DNA of 64,000 nt from NCBI GenBank assembly GCA_027886185.1, contig WOAB01000869.1, positions 248,001 through 312,000 of the forward strand. The letters run 5' to 3'. Positions 44,656-57,198 of the stretch are shown here, in pieces (position 1 is the first letter of the stretch; each line of letters begins with the position of its first letter). The position numbers and the translations under genes are program-made. Below the pieces are notes generated by a model, which saw only the letters and a program-made list of their open reading frames with translations, ran no database searches and had not been told where the DNA came from. This DNA comes from Rheum nobile. Taxonomy: Eukaryota; Streptophyta; Magnoliopsida; Caryophyllales; Polygonaceae.

Positions 44656-45897
44656 ATAATTAATGTCTGATTTAAATTAGTTATATTATTACTGGTTGAA
44701 TCAAATAAAGTTGGTTTCGCCTTCATTGAAGAGTTTTTATCGATCGTAATCGTATGCAATTGGTTCTTAATTAACAAAATTTGCAACCCTATTATGATAA
44801 CTCATTTTAGCTTGATTTACCAAAATAGCTACTGGTTTCAAGTGTACACAATTCTCAACCAGGCTATTAATTCAGTTTCACCCTTGTAATTCATTTTTTT
44901 CTTAATTCATGGGATGTAGAAGGCCACGGGAAAAACATCTTTTAAATTGGTGTATGTATATCCATAAATGGCCTAAATATATCAAACAAATTAAATTTTA
45001 CACCATAGTTGTACAATAAAATGTAGAGAAAGCAGTTGAAAGGAACATTTACTGAGATTAGTTTTTGGCCAAAGAGATTTTATGCTATAAGCCTATAACC
45101 ATAAATTTTTATCAATTATGAATTGATTTTAGATTTTAATCTCATAAGATCTTATGTGATATATAGACTTGCGAATGAACTTTATGCACATGTTACATTC
45201 ATGTGTGCACGGACCCTCTTACGCGTTTGTCATAGCCCCGTCTTACATTAAAAATATCAAATGATATTGATGGAACGCGCTACTCTCGAATGGAACGAAG
45301 GTGTAAAATAACCGCATTTATCATTCATCATCAAGGCAAGGGGCTGTGATAGAACGCGCTATTCTCGAATAGCACGAACGCGTGAAATAACCGTGTTCAT
45401 TCCTTCGTGATTCTCAACCGACAAGCGAGACACGTGCTCAAGTCGTGCACGGCCCTGAAAAGATCACGATGATCATTTGCATGTTGTGATGTCACTTGTC
45501 CAATGTAACAAAGCCACCGCTCAACCGCCATTGGATGTCGCCTTACTCGTGCACGACATGTTGCCCCATGCAAGTCACCGTTGACTGACACATCTCTACT
45601 CCTTGCCAACAATCACAAGCAAGACTCGAACACTATAAATAGGCTTGAAGGTTTACTTTTTGATGGATCTTTTTTCGATCGCCCATTTTTTGGGAGGAGA
45701 GAATAACAGATATGTGTATGGTTTTCATGTAAAGAGTGGTTCAAATGTAATCGCTAGTAGAATCATCGCGTTGATCATGAATAAATTGCTCTTTTTGCAA
45801 GCCTCTTGTTCATTGTTGAAAAGATCGCGTTCAATTTATAATATAGTTTATGTCGTAGCGAATCTATATTTTAATGACCCAATTCAAAAAAAATTGA
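44656..45897. other. spacer between cystatin paralogues
   Basis: AT-rich first half. At 45273-45330 and 45352-45410 two related segments share GAACGCGCTA(C/T)TCTCGAAT and AAATAACCG. The stretch 45370-45620 is GC-richer without a convincing gene. Confidence 0.5.
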
Positions 45898-45905
45898 GTC
45901 GTTGA

Positions 45906-46296
45906 CAGTGGCGTAGCCAGGAATTAACCCAGGGGGGGCTAAAATCCCGTGCGATTTTTTTTTTGTGACTTAAATCTAACGTGGCTTAAATCCTATTTCG
46001 CAAAAATCAATTTTAATTTTTTTACGAAACTTAAGGTAATTTTCACGTGAGATGAAGGGAAAAAAACTTAAGTAATTATATTTTTTTGACTTAAATCTGT
46101 TAGAATTGACTGAAATTGCATTTTCAGATGAGATAAGGGGGGGAAATTTAAGATAATTTCATTTTTATAGCTTAAATTTATTAGGGCTAACTGAAATTAC
46201 ATTTTCAGATTCAATAAGGGTAAAAAAATGTTTAATTTTTTTTTTTTTTTTTTCAAGGGGATTATAGCCCCTGAGCCTGAACTGGATCCGCACCTG
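45906..46296. mobile_element. hAT MITE between the cystatins
   Basis: The left end is CAGTGGCGTAGCCAG and the right end reverse-complements to CAGGTGCGGATCCAG. The 8-bp flanks GTCGTTGA (45898-45905) and ATCGTTGA (46297-46304) match at 7 of 8 positions. Length is 391 bp. The interior repeats the motif TAAATCT(A/G)...GACTTAA several times. Confidence 0.8.
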
Positions 46297-46535
46297 ATCG
46301 TTGACCCAATTCTTTTTTAATCTGATCTGCATGTCGGTCAAATTTTACATCTTTAAACACATCCTCTAATACACTCTTTGGTAATTTTAGGCAACTTGAA
46401 GCCCTTTTACATCTCTACCCCTCAGTTAATTCTCCGCGTAACCCATCTCGGATCTCCCCCATAAAACCCCCAATTTCGTCCTCTGTTTTCATGCCAACCA
46501 AATTAATAAATTCACAACTCTCCCTCTGTCTCGCC

Positions 46536-46895
46536 ATGGAATCGAAGCGTGTCCTCTTCCTCTTCTCTCTCCTCATCCTCGGCCTTCTCTCCGATGCGAC
46601 CACCGCCGCAAGGCAGATGGTCGGCGGTTACGAGCCGATCAAGGATCTAAACGATCCCTACGTGGTGGACGTCGCAAAGTTTGCGGTGAGCGAGCACAAC
46701 AAGCAAGCGTCGAGCCAGCTGGTGTTCGTGAAGGTGGTGAGCGGCGAGGAACAGGTGGTTGCCGGCACCAATTACAAGCTCAACATCGACGCTAAAGCCG
46801 CCGGGAATGGCGGTAACGGCGGCGTGTACCAGGCGGTTGTGTACGATAAGCCGTGGCAGAAGTACCGGAGCCTCACCTCCTTCAACAAAGTGTAA
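46536..46895 (+). CDS. secreted phytocystatin 2 (cysteine proteinase inhibitor)
   Basis: Intronless, 119 aa from MESKRVLFLF, chosen over the in-frame ATG 45 bp upstream because it matches the paralogue start and places the signal peptide (1-25) at the N-terminus. All three inhibitory elements are present: a Gly pair at 30-31, QVVAG at 73-77, and Pro-Trp at 106-107 (YDKPWQKY). The plant cystatin helix is VAKFAVSEHN. It ends right after SLTSFNKV, so it lacks the Cys-containing tail of its neighbour. It should be the fully competent inhibitor of the pair. Confidence 0.93.
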   Translation: MESKRVLFLFSLLILGLLSDATTAARQMVGGYEPIKDLNDPYVVDVAKFAVSEHNKQASSQLVFVKVVSGEEQVVAGTNYKLNIDAKAAGNGGNGGVYQAVVYDKPWQKYRSLTSFNKV

Positions 46896-47209
46896 TGAAT
46901 TAGGGATTTTGACCTTCGAGGTTATGAATGCCCGATTTAATTTGATTTGTACTGCTATTACAATTTACAAATGGTGATGAAGTTCATGTCTTTCGTGTAC
47001 CGTACGTGATTACTGTGTGGTGTGGGGTTTGTTGGGAAATAATGTGAAATTAATGAATAAATTATTCGGCTGAATCGAGTTTTTCTTCTCACTTGGCTAT
47101 ATAGTGTTGATTTGCTTGATTATTGGTCTTGTTTCTTGAAAACGACTGAGCTGAGATATGAAATCGGGAGACTTCGAAGAATTTTCTGGAAATTTTATTT
47201 TGGGAATAA
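46896..47209. other. 3' flank of cystatin 2
   Basis: 3' UTR and AT-rich spacer; no gene seen. Confidence 0.5.
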
Positions 47210-47214
47210 AGATT

Positions 47215-47360
47215 TGTTAGATTAATATTATTAGATTATTGTAATTAGTTATCTTTTATGTATTTTCTATTTATTATAGAGAATATTCTCTCTCCTTGTA
47301 ATCCTATATAACTCTTCTCGATAATCTGGCAACACACTTTGGGCATTATTCATCATCACA
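47215..47360 (+). mobile_element. very short solo LTR (146 bp, TRIM or copia type)
   Basis: Starts TGTTAG and ends ATCACA, with a perfect 5-bp target duplication AGATT (47210-47214 and 47361-47365). A promoter-like TCCTATATAACTC lies inside. No internal domain. Confidence 0.75.
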
Positions 47361-47499
47361 AGATTTACTTGTCATAAGATTGTACAGTTTCCTTTCCGTA
47401 CAATTTGTAGTGCGTTGAGTTTGGTAATGACATAAGTTTCATTGTTTCAAAATAATAGTGGAAATATGACTTGTTTGTGTATCAACTATTTAGATAGGA

Positions 47500-50400
47500 C
47501 AACCCAAGGAGGGCTGTCCCGCGCGCCAGGGGCAGCACTCTCTTCCTGATTTTTCTTATGAATTGCTTAGTGTGGAACTGTCGTGGAGCCGGCAAGGCCG
47601 GGTTCTGCAGAACCGTGAACTACTTGATTCGGTGTCATCGTGTTGATGCTTTAGTGTTGCTGGAGACTCACATCTCAGGGGAGAAAGCGGAGAATTTCTG
47701 TGACAAGTTAAGTCTTGGGGAGTCTGTGAGGGTGGAAGCTCAGGGTTTTGTTGGCGGGATTTGGTTGATTTGGAACCCTGATGCCATCAAAGTTACGATC
47801 ACTAATGCCCAAAATCACTTCATCAGTGCCTTGCTTGAAAAAGAGGACGACGCTGCCAGGTTCATCTTCTCTTACGCTCCCCCTTCTGTCCACATACGTT
47901 GTAGATTTTGGCACGATCTCAGCGAGGAAATCAGGAAGCACAATGGCCCCATCTTTGTTGGCGGGGATTTTAACTGTATTTTGCAACAGGAAGAGCGCCA
48001 AGGGGGTTCTGGGGTCTGCACCCTGACTCTAAGGAGTTCCATGCTGTCATTAATGATAACGGTCTCATTGACATGGGTTACTCCGGACATAATTTTACCT
48101 GGTCTAGGGGATCGGATCCTCATACCCTTATTGCCAAAAGGCTGGACCGCTTCCTCATGAACATGCCTGGGTGCTTAAAGTGGCCCAACGCAGCCGTCCG
48201 TCATCTCCCAAATTTTGGCTCGGATCACACGCCGTTGTTATTGAGGTTGAGTCCTAGAGTTACCTTTGATAGTAGGCGGCGCCCCTTTAGATTTGAGGCG
48301 GCCTGGCTTACTCACCCGGATTTCCTCCCCTTTGTTAAGAAGTCTTGGAAGCGTGATTGCTCGGCCAACATTGCTCTTAACCATCTGAAGCTTAGTCTTG
48401 TTGCGTGGAACAAGAAGGTGTTTGGTAATATCCATGAGAAGAAATCTAAACTTCTCGCGCTGCTGGAGGCGAATCAGATTGAGTTGGAGATGAATCCCAC
48501 GGTTTCCGCGTTTGAGTCAGAGGTTCAGGTCCGGGAAGAGCTGAACGCCGTTCTGGAGCAGGAAGAGATTTTGTGGCTTCAGAAATCCAGAGTTAATTGG
48601 CTGAAAGCAGGGGACAGGAATACTTCCTTTTTCCACGCATCCACGTTGGTTCGCAGGAAAAGAAACAGGGTTCGTGCGCTGCGTAATAATGATGGACTCT
48701 GGGTTGAGAACAAGCAAGGGCTCGAAGATCTTGTTGTTAATTTCTACAGGGAGTTATACAGGATTCCCGCTATTGAGCTTTTCCCCATATCCATGCTTCA
48801 TGGACATTTCCCTGCGCTGAATCAGGATAGTTGGGATAAGCTTGAGGCGTTTTTTTCTGGTGAGGAGATTTTTAAGGCGGTTAAACAGATGGGGGGTCTC
48901 AAAGCCCCGGGCCCTGATGGTTTTCAACCGCTGTTTTTTCATAAATGATGGAATACGGTTGGCAAGTCAGTCATCTCCTTGGTCTAGGCATTTTTTTCGA
49001 GTAGCTCGCTCCCCGTGGGTCTCAATGACACCCTCATCTCCCTTCTGCCGAAAGTGGACAACCCGGATAAGGTCGGCCTTTTCCGCCCCATTAGCCTTTG
49101 CAACGTCATTTATAAGACTATTACTAAGGTTCTGGTGAATAGAATGCAATTTGTGCTCCCCGAGCTTATTGGTCTGATGCAAGGGAGCTTCCTTCGGGGT
49201 AGGCTGATTACGGACAACATCGTCCTCGCCCAAGAAGTCGTCCATTCTATGCGCTACAAGTCTGGTAGGCAGGGTTGGATGATTCTGAAAATCGATCTGG
49301 AAAAGGCTTATGACAGGCTCAGATGGGATTTCATTGTGGATACTCTCATTGACGCGGGTTTCTCGGAGAGATGGGTTGACTGGATTGTGGAATGCATTTC
49401 TTCCACCTCGATGTCTGTTCTTTGGAATGGTGAGAAAACGACTAGTTTTCAGCAATCAAGGGGCATTCGTCAAGGTGACGCTATTTCGCCTTATTTGTTC
49501 GTCCTCTCTGTGGAGCGCCTCAGCCATATGATTCTTAATGCCGTCAACAACGGGAGCTGGAAACCGATCCGGATTTCCAGAGGAGGTCCCCCTTTATCCC
49601 ACATCATGTTCGCTGATGACATCTTGCTCCTGGCTGAAGCCTCTGTCCCTCAAATTAAGGTCATCATGCAATGTCTGGATCTCTTTTGTAGGTCCTCTGG
49701 TCAGAAGGTGAACCCACTCAAATCGAAGTTGTTCGTCTCCCCCAACGTGGAGACCGATGTAGTTCAGGCGTTGCAAAGAGAAAGTGGTTTCGTTACCACC
49801 GCTGACTTGGGAGTTTACCTTGGTATGCCTTTGCTGCACAAAGCAGTTAACAAAGAGACTTTCCAACCCATGATCCAGAAAATTAACACCCGTCTCTCGG
49901 GTTGGATGGGGCGTCATTTGAGCCTTGCAGGGAGAGTTACACTCGCAAAGTCAGTGCTGCAATCGATTCCGGTTTATACAATGGCGTCAGTCTTGCTTCC
50001 CAAGTCCGTCTATGGGACGATTGACAAAATCACCCAATCTTTTATTTGGGGTAGTTGGGGGGACACCAAGAAAATGCACTTGATTAAGTGGGATGAAATC
50101 TGCAAGCCGAAGGAACTGGGCGGTCTTGGCTTGAAGAGCATGGGTGATTTGAACTTGGCGCTGACCGGGAAGCTGGCCTGGAGATTCCTTACTAATTGTG
50201 ACAGCCTTTGGGCGCAAGTCATTCGTCACAAGTACATCCGGCCATCCCTGACGCCTCGCAGTTGTCCCTCCCTCACCTGGCGCAGCATCCACAGAGCTGT
50301 CGATTTGGTCATCTCCAAAGGGACCAAGTGGAGCCTGGGGGATGGAAAGAAGATCAGATTTTGGAAGGACAAATGGCTCGACAATCAAGAGATGCAGTGT

Positions 50401-51719
50401 TTTGTTGACAGCCACCTTTCGTAGGATTTGATTGAGTCCACTGTGGATAAATTCTGGAACCCGGGGACTGGTTGGAGGTGGGAGGCTATCAGTTCTTTGC
50501 CCACTTCGATCCTTCTCAGGTTGGCTGCTACCGCTGTGACAGAGGACGATGGGTGCCCGGACGCCATGTGCTGGAGTGGAAGCACCGATGGTAATTATAA
50601 TGTCTCATCCGCTTATAGCATGCTCAAAGATCATCAGGCGGCGATGGAGCTTGACTCGGAGGTGTTCTGCAGTATTTGGAAGCTGAGAGCCCAGGAGAGG
50701 GTTCGTATGTTTGCTTGGCTTACATTGCGGGGTGGTATCCTTACCAATGCGGAAAGGAAGCGTAGACATCTCAGCGACACTGATAACTGCTCTCTCTGCC
50801 CGGCGATGCCAGAGAATCTCCTCCACTTATTCCGAGATTACAAGCAAGCGAGGTCAATTTGGAGGCGCTTTCGACCTCCGATGTCCTGGGATGTTTTCTT
50901 TGGGCTCAATGAAGCTCAATGGATGCGCCATAATATTCTGCTCAACAAGCCTAACAGGGACGGAGATGACAGGGCAAGCATGTTCGCTACTGCTCTTTGG
51001 TATATCTGGAAATGGCGTAATGACTGGATTTTCAACAAGAAAGCTTTTACTGGCAACAATCATGATTTCCTATTAGGTGTGGTGAAGGATTATAAGGCAG
51101 CCCGTTCGCACGATTTGGAGATCAAACATGCATCTGTTGTGGAGATCCTTGTGAGGTGGGTTCCGCCTCGGATGGACTGGGTCAAGCTGAATACGGATGG
51201 GGCTGTGAGGGACATCCTGGCTTCGGCTGCATGTGTTTGCAGGGACCACGATGGTCGATGGCTGAGTGGTTTCGTCCATAATTTAGGTTCTTGTTCGGTC
51301 CCTATGGCTGAATTATGGGGCATTGTGTCGGGTCTCAAGCTCGCTTGGGAGAAGGGATATAGGAGGGTTTGCTTGGAAACAGACTCGCAGGTGGTGATTC
51401 TGTTACTTAACAAACCTATGGATCGTTGTCACTCCCTTTTTAGCCTCGTCCCCAGGGCGCTAAGCTTCCTCCGTAGGGATTGGGTTATCCAATTCCGTCA
51501 TGTCTTCAGGGAAGCAAACACGGTCGCCGATCGTCTCGCCTCCCTTGCTTTTAATTTTCCCCTTGGTTTTCATGTTTTGGTTGTTCCGCCCGATAGGGTG
51601 TCTGTTTTTATTTCGGATAATGTGAGGGGTTTTTCTACACCCCGTCTGGTGGCATAGTAGTTCATTTCTATATATGTCCGAGAGTGTCGTCTCTCTTTTT
51701 TTTCTTTTTTTTAAAAAAA
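47500..51719 (+). mobile_element. LINE (L1-type non-LTR retrotransposon), 5'-truncated, 4.2 kb
   Basis: A 16-bp direct repeat AACTATTTAGATAGGA flanks it (47484-47499 and 51720-51735). It ends in a T-rich tract and a poly(A) of about 10. It starts just ahead of the ORF2 endonuclease, so ORF1 is missing and the insertion is 5'-truncated, as is usual for LINEs. The near-perfect target duplication points to a fairly recent insertion, yet the ORF is damaged. Confidence 0.93.
47558..51657 (+). pseudogene. LINE ORF2 (endonuclease, reverse transcriptase, RNase H), inactivated
   Basis: An N-terminal APE-type endonuclease starts LVWNCRGAGK, with the DFN motif (GGDFNCIL) and the SDH motif (FGSDHTPLLL). 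Next is the reverse transcriptase, with GLKAPGPDG, RPISLCNVIYK, LKIDLEKAYDRL, SRGIRQGDAISPYLF and the catalytic FADD box at about 49609. A C-terminal RNase H (plant RVT_3 type) has LNTDGA, AELWGI, TDSQ and ANTVADRLA. Damage: a one-base loss (or equivalent) near 48012-48020, in-frame stops at 48946-48948, 48985-48987 and 50422-50424. An element this damaged cannot encode its own machinery. Confidence 0.93.
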
Positions 51720-51735
51720 AACTATTTAGATAGGA

Positions 51736-52996
51736 TAAGATAGGAGTATATTTAAAAAATGCATGTAAATATCTATTAACTATAACCAAACATACATACG
51801 TCCGTATCCACGATCGTACGTAGGTGACTAAGTACATACATGTTATACATAAATATTCGTATGCACATGCCACGTGGGATCCTATTCTTTGTGTTTTCAT
51901 GTTTAGATTTTAAATATAAGTAGTTTTTACATATTATAAACTTCTATCACTACATTAACTATTGTACTCTCTAAAAAGCATCAATTTAACAAACGCTTTA
52001 TTGGTCCAGTGGGCCGTGGACATCGACACTAACCTTCTTAAAACTAAATTTATAAGAAGCATCCTCTTAATTATGATTTTCTAGTTTTGAGTACTTTGTA
52101 CTAATTAAAATTAGGGTACTCTAATCAAAGACAAATAAGTGGTTACATGACATAAGAAGAAGAGAGTGTCATTCCATTCAGGCCAGTCCGAGTCCACAAG
52201 GTTTGCATTACCCTTATATTTTGTCTCAAGAAAAGTCTCGATTGGTTCATATGCAAGTTACATGGATTAAGAGTTAACTTATAAATTTGTTTACAATATG
52301 GATCATATGAAAGAGTTTTTATATACTTCAATGATTAGTATACATGACATCCACAATTATCTAAAATAAGTGACCAATTGACCATACATAACAAAACAAG
52401 ATTTTTTTTAGCTCAAGAAACGATATTTATGTAACAACCGTTCAAACTTCGAGAGATTTCCGAAAAAATCAAAGCTTTGGAATGTGACAGTTGCTTACGG
52501 TGAGTAGTTCAACCCGTGACAATTTATCCAGCCATCATATATAATATAACCTGTCTCATTCACATGTATTTTAAATAATTGTCTAATTATCGAAACTAAA
52601 CTCGTGTGTAACTTTTTGTTGGATAAAAGAATAGAAAGAAGTGGATTTGTGAATCCGATCTCCTCATATGATAAAACTAGTGTTATACTCCCTCCATATG
52701 AAAAAATAATAATTATTAAAAAATATAATAATTATTTTATATTTTTATAATTTTTTTTTAAAATTTACAAATATTTAATAACTCATCTCAATCGTAGTCA
52801 ATAAACATAAAAATTTGTATAAAAATAGTCAAAAAATACAATTTTCGATATCAAACATCGTAACTTATCAATAATCTATTACCTAAACACCTAAAATGAT
52901 AATCTTTTCTATACAAAAATTATGGACTAAAATGACAACATTTTAAAAAATGAGTACTATGTACTCCACAAAAACCCAAAGATCCTTCAATTTTCG
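51736..52996. other. intergenic, AT-rich
   Basis: No gene seen. A Stowaway-like half (ATACTCCCTCCATATG) occurs near 52685 without a recognisable partner end. Confidence 0.5.
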
Positions 52997-53255
52997 TACT
53001 CCTTCCGTCCCACAATGTTTGTCTTGATTTTTGGACAATGTTTACCGTTAAAAAGAATCGTTAAGATTTCTTCTAATATATAAGAAAAAATATAGTTATG
53101 TGGGGTCTTGTTTGATTCGTCTCAATGAGTACTTTAATAATATCAAAAAAATATAATTTTTAAGATTATGTAATTAAAGATATTAACGATACAAAATCCG
53201 TCTCGACAAGTGTACCCGATCAAAACAGGACAAACAAACCGGGACGGAGCGACTA
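52997..53255. mobile_element. Stowaway-type MITE, copy 2
   Basis: It begins TACTCCTTCCGTCCC, ends GGGACGGAGCGACTA, and is bounded by TA. Its reverse complement aligns with copy 1 (18446-18709) along most of its length. It lies about 210 bp upstream of the MO25-like start codon and may form part of the promoter. Confidence 0.83.
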
Positions 53256-53464
53256 TTATTTTGGGTCGACTTCTTGTGACAACGATGGGGCCAATCAACT
53301 GATCAGACCCTAGGAGAGAGAAACGGAGATAGAGAGAGATTCCCCTATTCACGAGCATCGCCTGGAAGAGCTCCTGCCTTCTTCGCTGCTCCGAATCGAC
53401 CATTTCTGCACTTGTTTCAGACCTTCAGCCGGTCAAACCAGGCGGAGGAGGACGAGCCCCAATC

Positions 53465-56400
53465 ATGAAGGGTTTATTCAAGCCCAAGGCTCGCACGCCG
53501 GCCGAGATTGTCCGGCTAACGCGCGATATCCTCATCTTTCTCGATACGGATGCTGGGAATAGTCGTGGGAGCAAGCGTGAGGAGAAGGTTGGATTGTTGT
53601 TTTCCCCCCTTTCTCGTTTTCAAGTCTCTTATTCGTATTAATAGGTATTGTTCCAAGTGTGTTCTATTTCCTGTAATTTGGCTGCCCGTGGATCTGATGA
53701 CATCCAACTGATGTCGGTTTGCTGATTTCAGTTATTTGGGATCTGGACATTGCTTGTTGGCTGAAATTAAGCTGTTTTCGCAAGCAAAGTTTTGATTTTT
53801 AGGTCCATCAGCAACATGAAATTGACAGTTGAATTAGTTCATTGGATTGCTGATATAGGTATTGCACCAATTGTTACAATTGGCAACCAACTTCAAGGTA
53901 TTTAGGAAGCAGGGTTGCTAAAAGATGAGATTTTTAGATAGATAGTTAAACTTCCTAATACTTTGGAACAATTTCTTTACAGCGAGATGATTTCATGATC
54001 TGAACTCGTGAATATTTGCATTTTTAACGCTTCCTAGAATCTGAAACACTAGCCATGAACCAGTTATGTTCTGTTCTCCAGGATGTTTGGAGCTACTGAA
54101 TACTACTTTTCCCTCTTATATATAAAATTGGACGAGAACCATGGTATTCTAAAATTAGTGTTGCAGTAAAATTTGAGTGCTTTGTAAGGTTTGCTGATAG
54201 AAGGGTAATGTGTTCTTATATATATTTTTTTGCTTCAATTCTTTGGATTTACATTTCTTCTCATTGTTCCGGATGCTTATTTAGGTGCAATTATGAACTA
54301 CAAAAGAACCTTCAATGGTGTAGGTGTAACATGTACAATTAAATTGCTATTACGATTATAGAAAACTAAGATACCAAACAAGATGCAAGGGCTAAGCAAA
54401 CTAGTCAAGTAACAATCCATCTTTATGTGGCTGTATTTCTTTCTTTTTTAGTCTCGTTGATGTTAATGATTCCTTGTTTTGTTGCTTTCAGATGCTAGAG
54501 CTAAGCAAACTTGTTCGGGAATTGAAGTCAATATTATATGGTAGTAGTGAAGCCGAGCCTGTGCCTGAGGCTTGTATGCAATTAACTCAGGAATTCTTCA
54601 AAGAGAATACACTTCGTCTACTAATCATCTGTCTGCCAAAATTGAACTTGGAGGTATGCAAACTTTATCATGCGAGTAAAACAGGGATTGAAATATAAAC
54701 TATTGGAGTGTACAATCTTTCTGTGCTCAATCTGTTTGTTGGCGGCTACAATAATGTCTAGTTGGGATAGATGATGAATTGCATCATCTTTTGCAGACTC
54801 GCAAGGATGCCACCCAAATCGTTGCTAACTTGCAAAGGCAGCAGGTTAATTCGCGGTTGATTGCATCTGAATACTTGGAAAATAACAAAGATCTGATGGA
54901 TATTCTGATAGCTGGGTAGGTTGCTTATAACTTTTATAGTATTGGAGTTGCCCCTTTAGCCTTAGGGCCTGCCATAGGGTTGTTTGATATATTCTTGATT
55001 GTCTTTCACATGATTCTTCCTCTCCTTTTTTCATCTGTTATAGTATTAATTATTGTTGATATAATGCTATGAATCTCAAAGTAGGAATCATGACAAACTT
55101 GATTTGCTTGATAAAGAATTATTTCAACTTTTACTCTCTTAGATTTGCCCTTTTACTTGGAGTCCTTTTTTAATGAATAGGCATAAAGAAGTTTATAGTT
55201 TACCCAGCTGTATGGATATGGTTATCTGCTATTCTAAGCTCAAGCTTGCTTGGTTAATGCAGCTATGACAGCACTGACATGGCCCTGCATTATGGGTCAA
55301 TGCTGAGAGAATGCATACGCCATCAGGTGGTGGCAAGGTGAGGGAGTTCAGTTTCATAAAAGGTTTTCATTTAATGGCAACTCAATGAGTGTTTTTTTTT
55401 TCTCATTGAACTTCTGTACTAGTTAATTCTTAGCTTAAGGATGGCCTTCTGCTCATCTCTCCAATGTTTGATTTATTGTTTTCCAATTTCAGAAAATCGC
55501 TCACTACAAATATTAAACAGTGCACATTTACCTGTATGAGTATATGATTCCTAGTATATCAATTTTCTATCGTTTGCAGTTATGTACTGTATTCTGAGCA
55601 TTTCAGAAAGTTCTTTCACTACATTCAACTCCCAAATTTTGATATCGCTGCGGATGCTGCTGCTACGTTTAAGGTCAGAATTCTAGTCTGTTGTCTCTTT
55701 GTATGCACCTCACACCTAAAATTAACGCAGGAGCTTGCAGGAACTGCTGATTTTCTATTATATCTTTTATTTTCTACATTATAATGACACTCTTCTTGTG
55801 TAAATGCAGGAACTGTTGACCAGGCATAAATCTACAGTTGCTGAATTTCTTTCTAAAAATTATGATTGGGTTAGAAAGCTTCTTTTGCGAATATAACTAT
55901 ATGTATATCATGTAGAGGATTTGTTACATGATTTTGCTACTAATTTCTTGGAAGTTTAATGAAGTTCTGATGGTCTTCATCTGAACCGGTCATTTCGCTC
56001 TGTTCGCTTTATTAGAGCCTCTATGATACTATGTGAAATTTGACTCTATTTTTTGTTGTTGTTGCTGGTTTTAGTTTTTCGCAGAGTATAACTCAAAGTT
56101 GCTTGAGTCAAGCAATTACATTACCAGAAGACACGCTGTCAAGGTATGCCTTTTAACTTGGAATGATTTGGAGGGATGCTATTTCCTTGATATCTAAATT
56201 CTCAAAGGAAATCACTTATGCACAGCAAGCTGCCTTAATCCTTATGCCCAAATAATAAATATAGTTCATCACCTGATTAATTGTTATTTATATTTATTGA
56301 AGTTATTGGGAGATATGTTACTTGATCGTAGTAACTCTGCCACAATGACGAGATATGTTAGCTCAAAGGATAACTTGAGGATATTTATGAATCTTCTTCG

Positions 56401-57075
56401 GGTACGCCACTCTTCCTATTTTCTAATACTCTTGTCTGTTACACATTGGTAACAAGTAAATAATGTAATAAAGGAGTATTATTCGGCCTTTTCATGGACA
56501 GTCGTTTGGAAAATAAGGTAGGATTTAGAGAGAACGGACTTCTTCAAATTGAAATACTTAATAGCTGCTAATCTGAACTGATTTGACTCATTTAAAGATA
56601 ATGCATGCTAGTGAAGCCATATCTGATCCTCTTTTCTCTATTGCTTAATGTCAATATTTTGCCGTGTGTAGGAGAATAGCAAGAGCATTCAATTGGAATC
56701 ATTTCACGTTTTCAAGGTAACATATCTATTACCTATGTAGAGTATTAACATTCTATTTAATCTATACACTCAAGGGGGTATTAATTTTAATCTATGACTT
56801 TGGAATTCTTGATAGCTGTTTGTCGCTAACCAGAACAAGCCCCCAGATATTGCTAACATTGTATATGCAAATAAGAGCAAGTTTCTCCGTCTTTTGGCTG
56901 AACTGAAGCCGGATAAAGGTAAAGTGAAGAGAAAAGAAGTGTTCTTTGAATTATGTAGAGGACCTCTGCTAATGCGTGACTCGTTTCGCGTCTTGCAGAA
57001 GATGAACAATTCGAGCAGGACAAGGCTCAAGTGATTCACGAAATCGCCGTGCTCGAACCAAAAGAGCTTCCTTAA
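53465..57075 (+). CDS. MO25-like protein (CAB39 family scaffold)
   Basis: Eleven exons: 53465-53587, 54492-54653, 54797-54915, 55263-55337, 55580-55673, 55810-55869, 56075-56143, 56303-56401, 56672-56716, 56816-56918 and 56999-57075. They total 1026 bp, giving 341 aa, the normal MO25 length. Conserved blocks include MKGLFKPKARTPAEIVRLTR, YDSTDMALHYGSMLRECIRH, YVLYSEHFRKFFHYIQLPNF, AEFLSKNYDWFFAEYNSKLL, RRHAVKLLGDMLLDRSN, KDNLRIFMNLLRENSKSIQL and ESFHVFKLFVANQNKPPDI. MO25 is an all-helical repeat scaffold that binds STE20/germinal-centre kinases; in plants it is linked to SIK1-type kinases and cell polarity or division. All splice phases agree. Confidence 0.95.
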
Positions 57076-57165
57076 AAAAGGGTGCTTTGAATGTGCTATA
57101 TCTTGTAATATCCTTTTTTCTTCTCATTGTTTAATGCCCTACTTGTGTTGTGGTCTCTCCCTTTT

Positions 57166-57167
<2 letters not shown>

Positions 57168-57198
<31 letters not shown>
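57168..57198. repeat. (GCCCAT)5 hexanucleotide repeat in the MO25-like 3' region
   Basis: Five tandem CATGCC units about 100 bp after the stop codon, probably within the 3' UTR. Confidence 0.8.

Noticed and set aside
53143..53403. 86-aa minus-strand frame upstream of the MO25-like gene
   Set aside because: Half of it is Stowaway MITE sequence and the rest is the MO25-like 5' leader.
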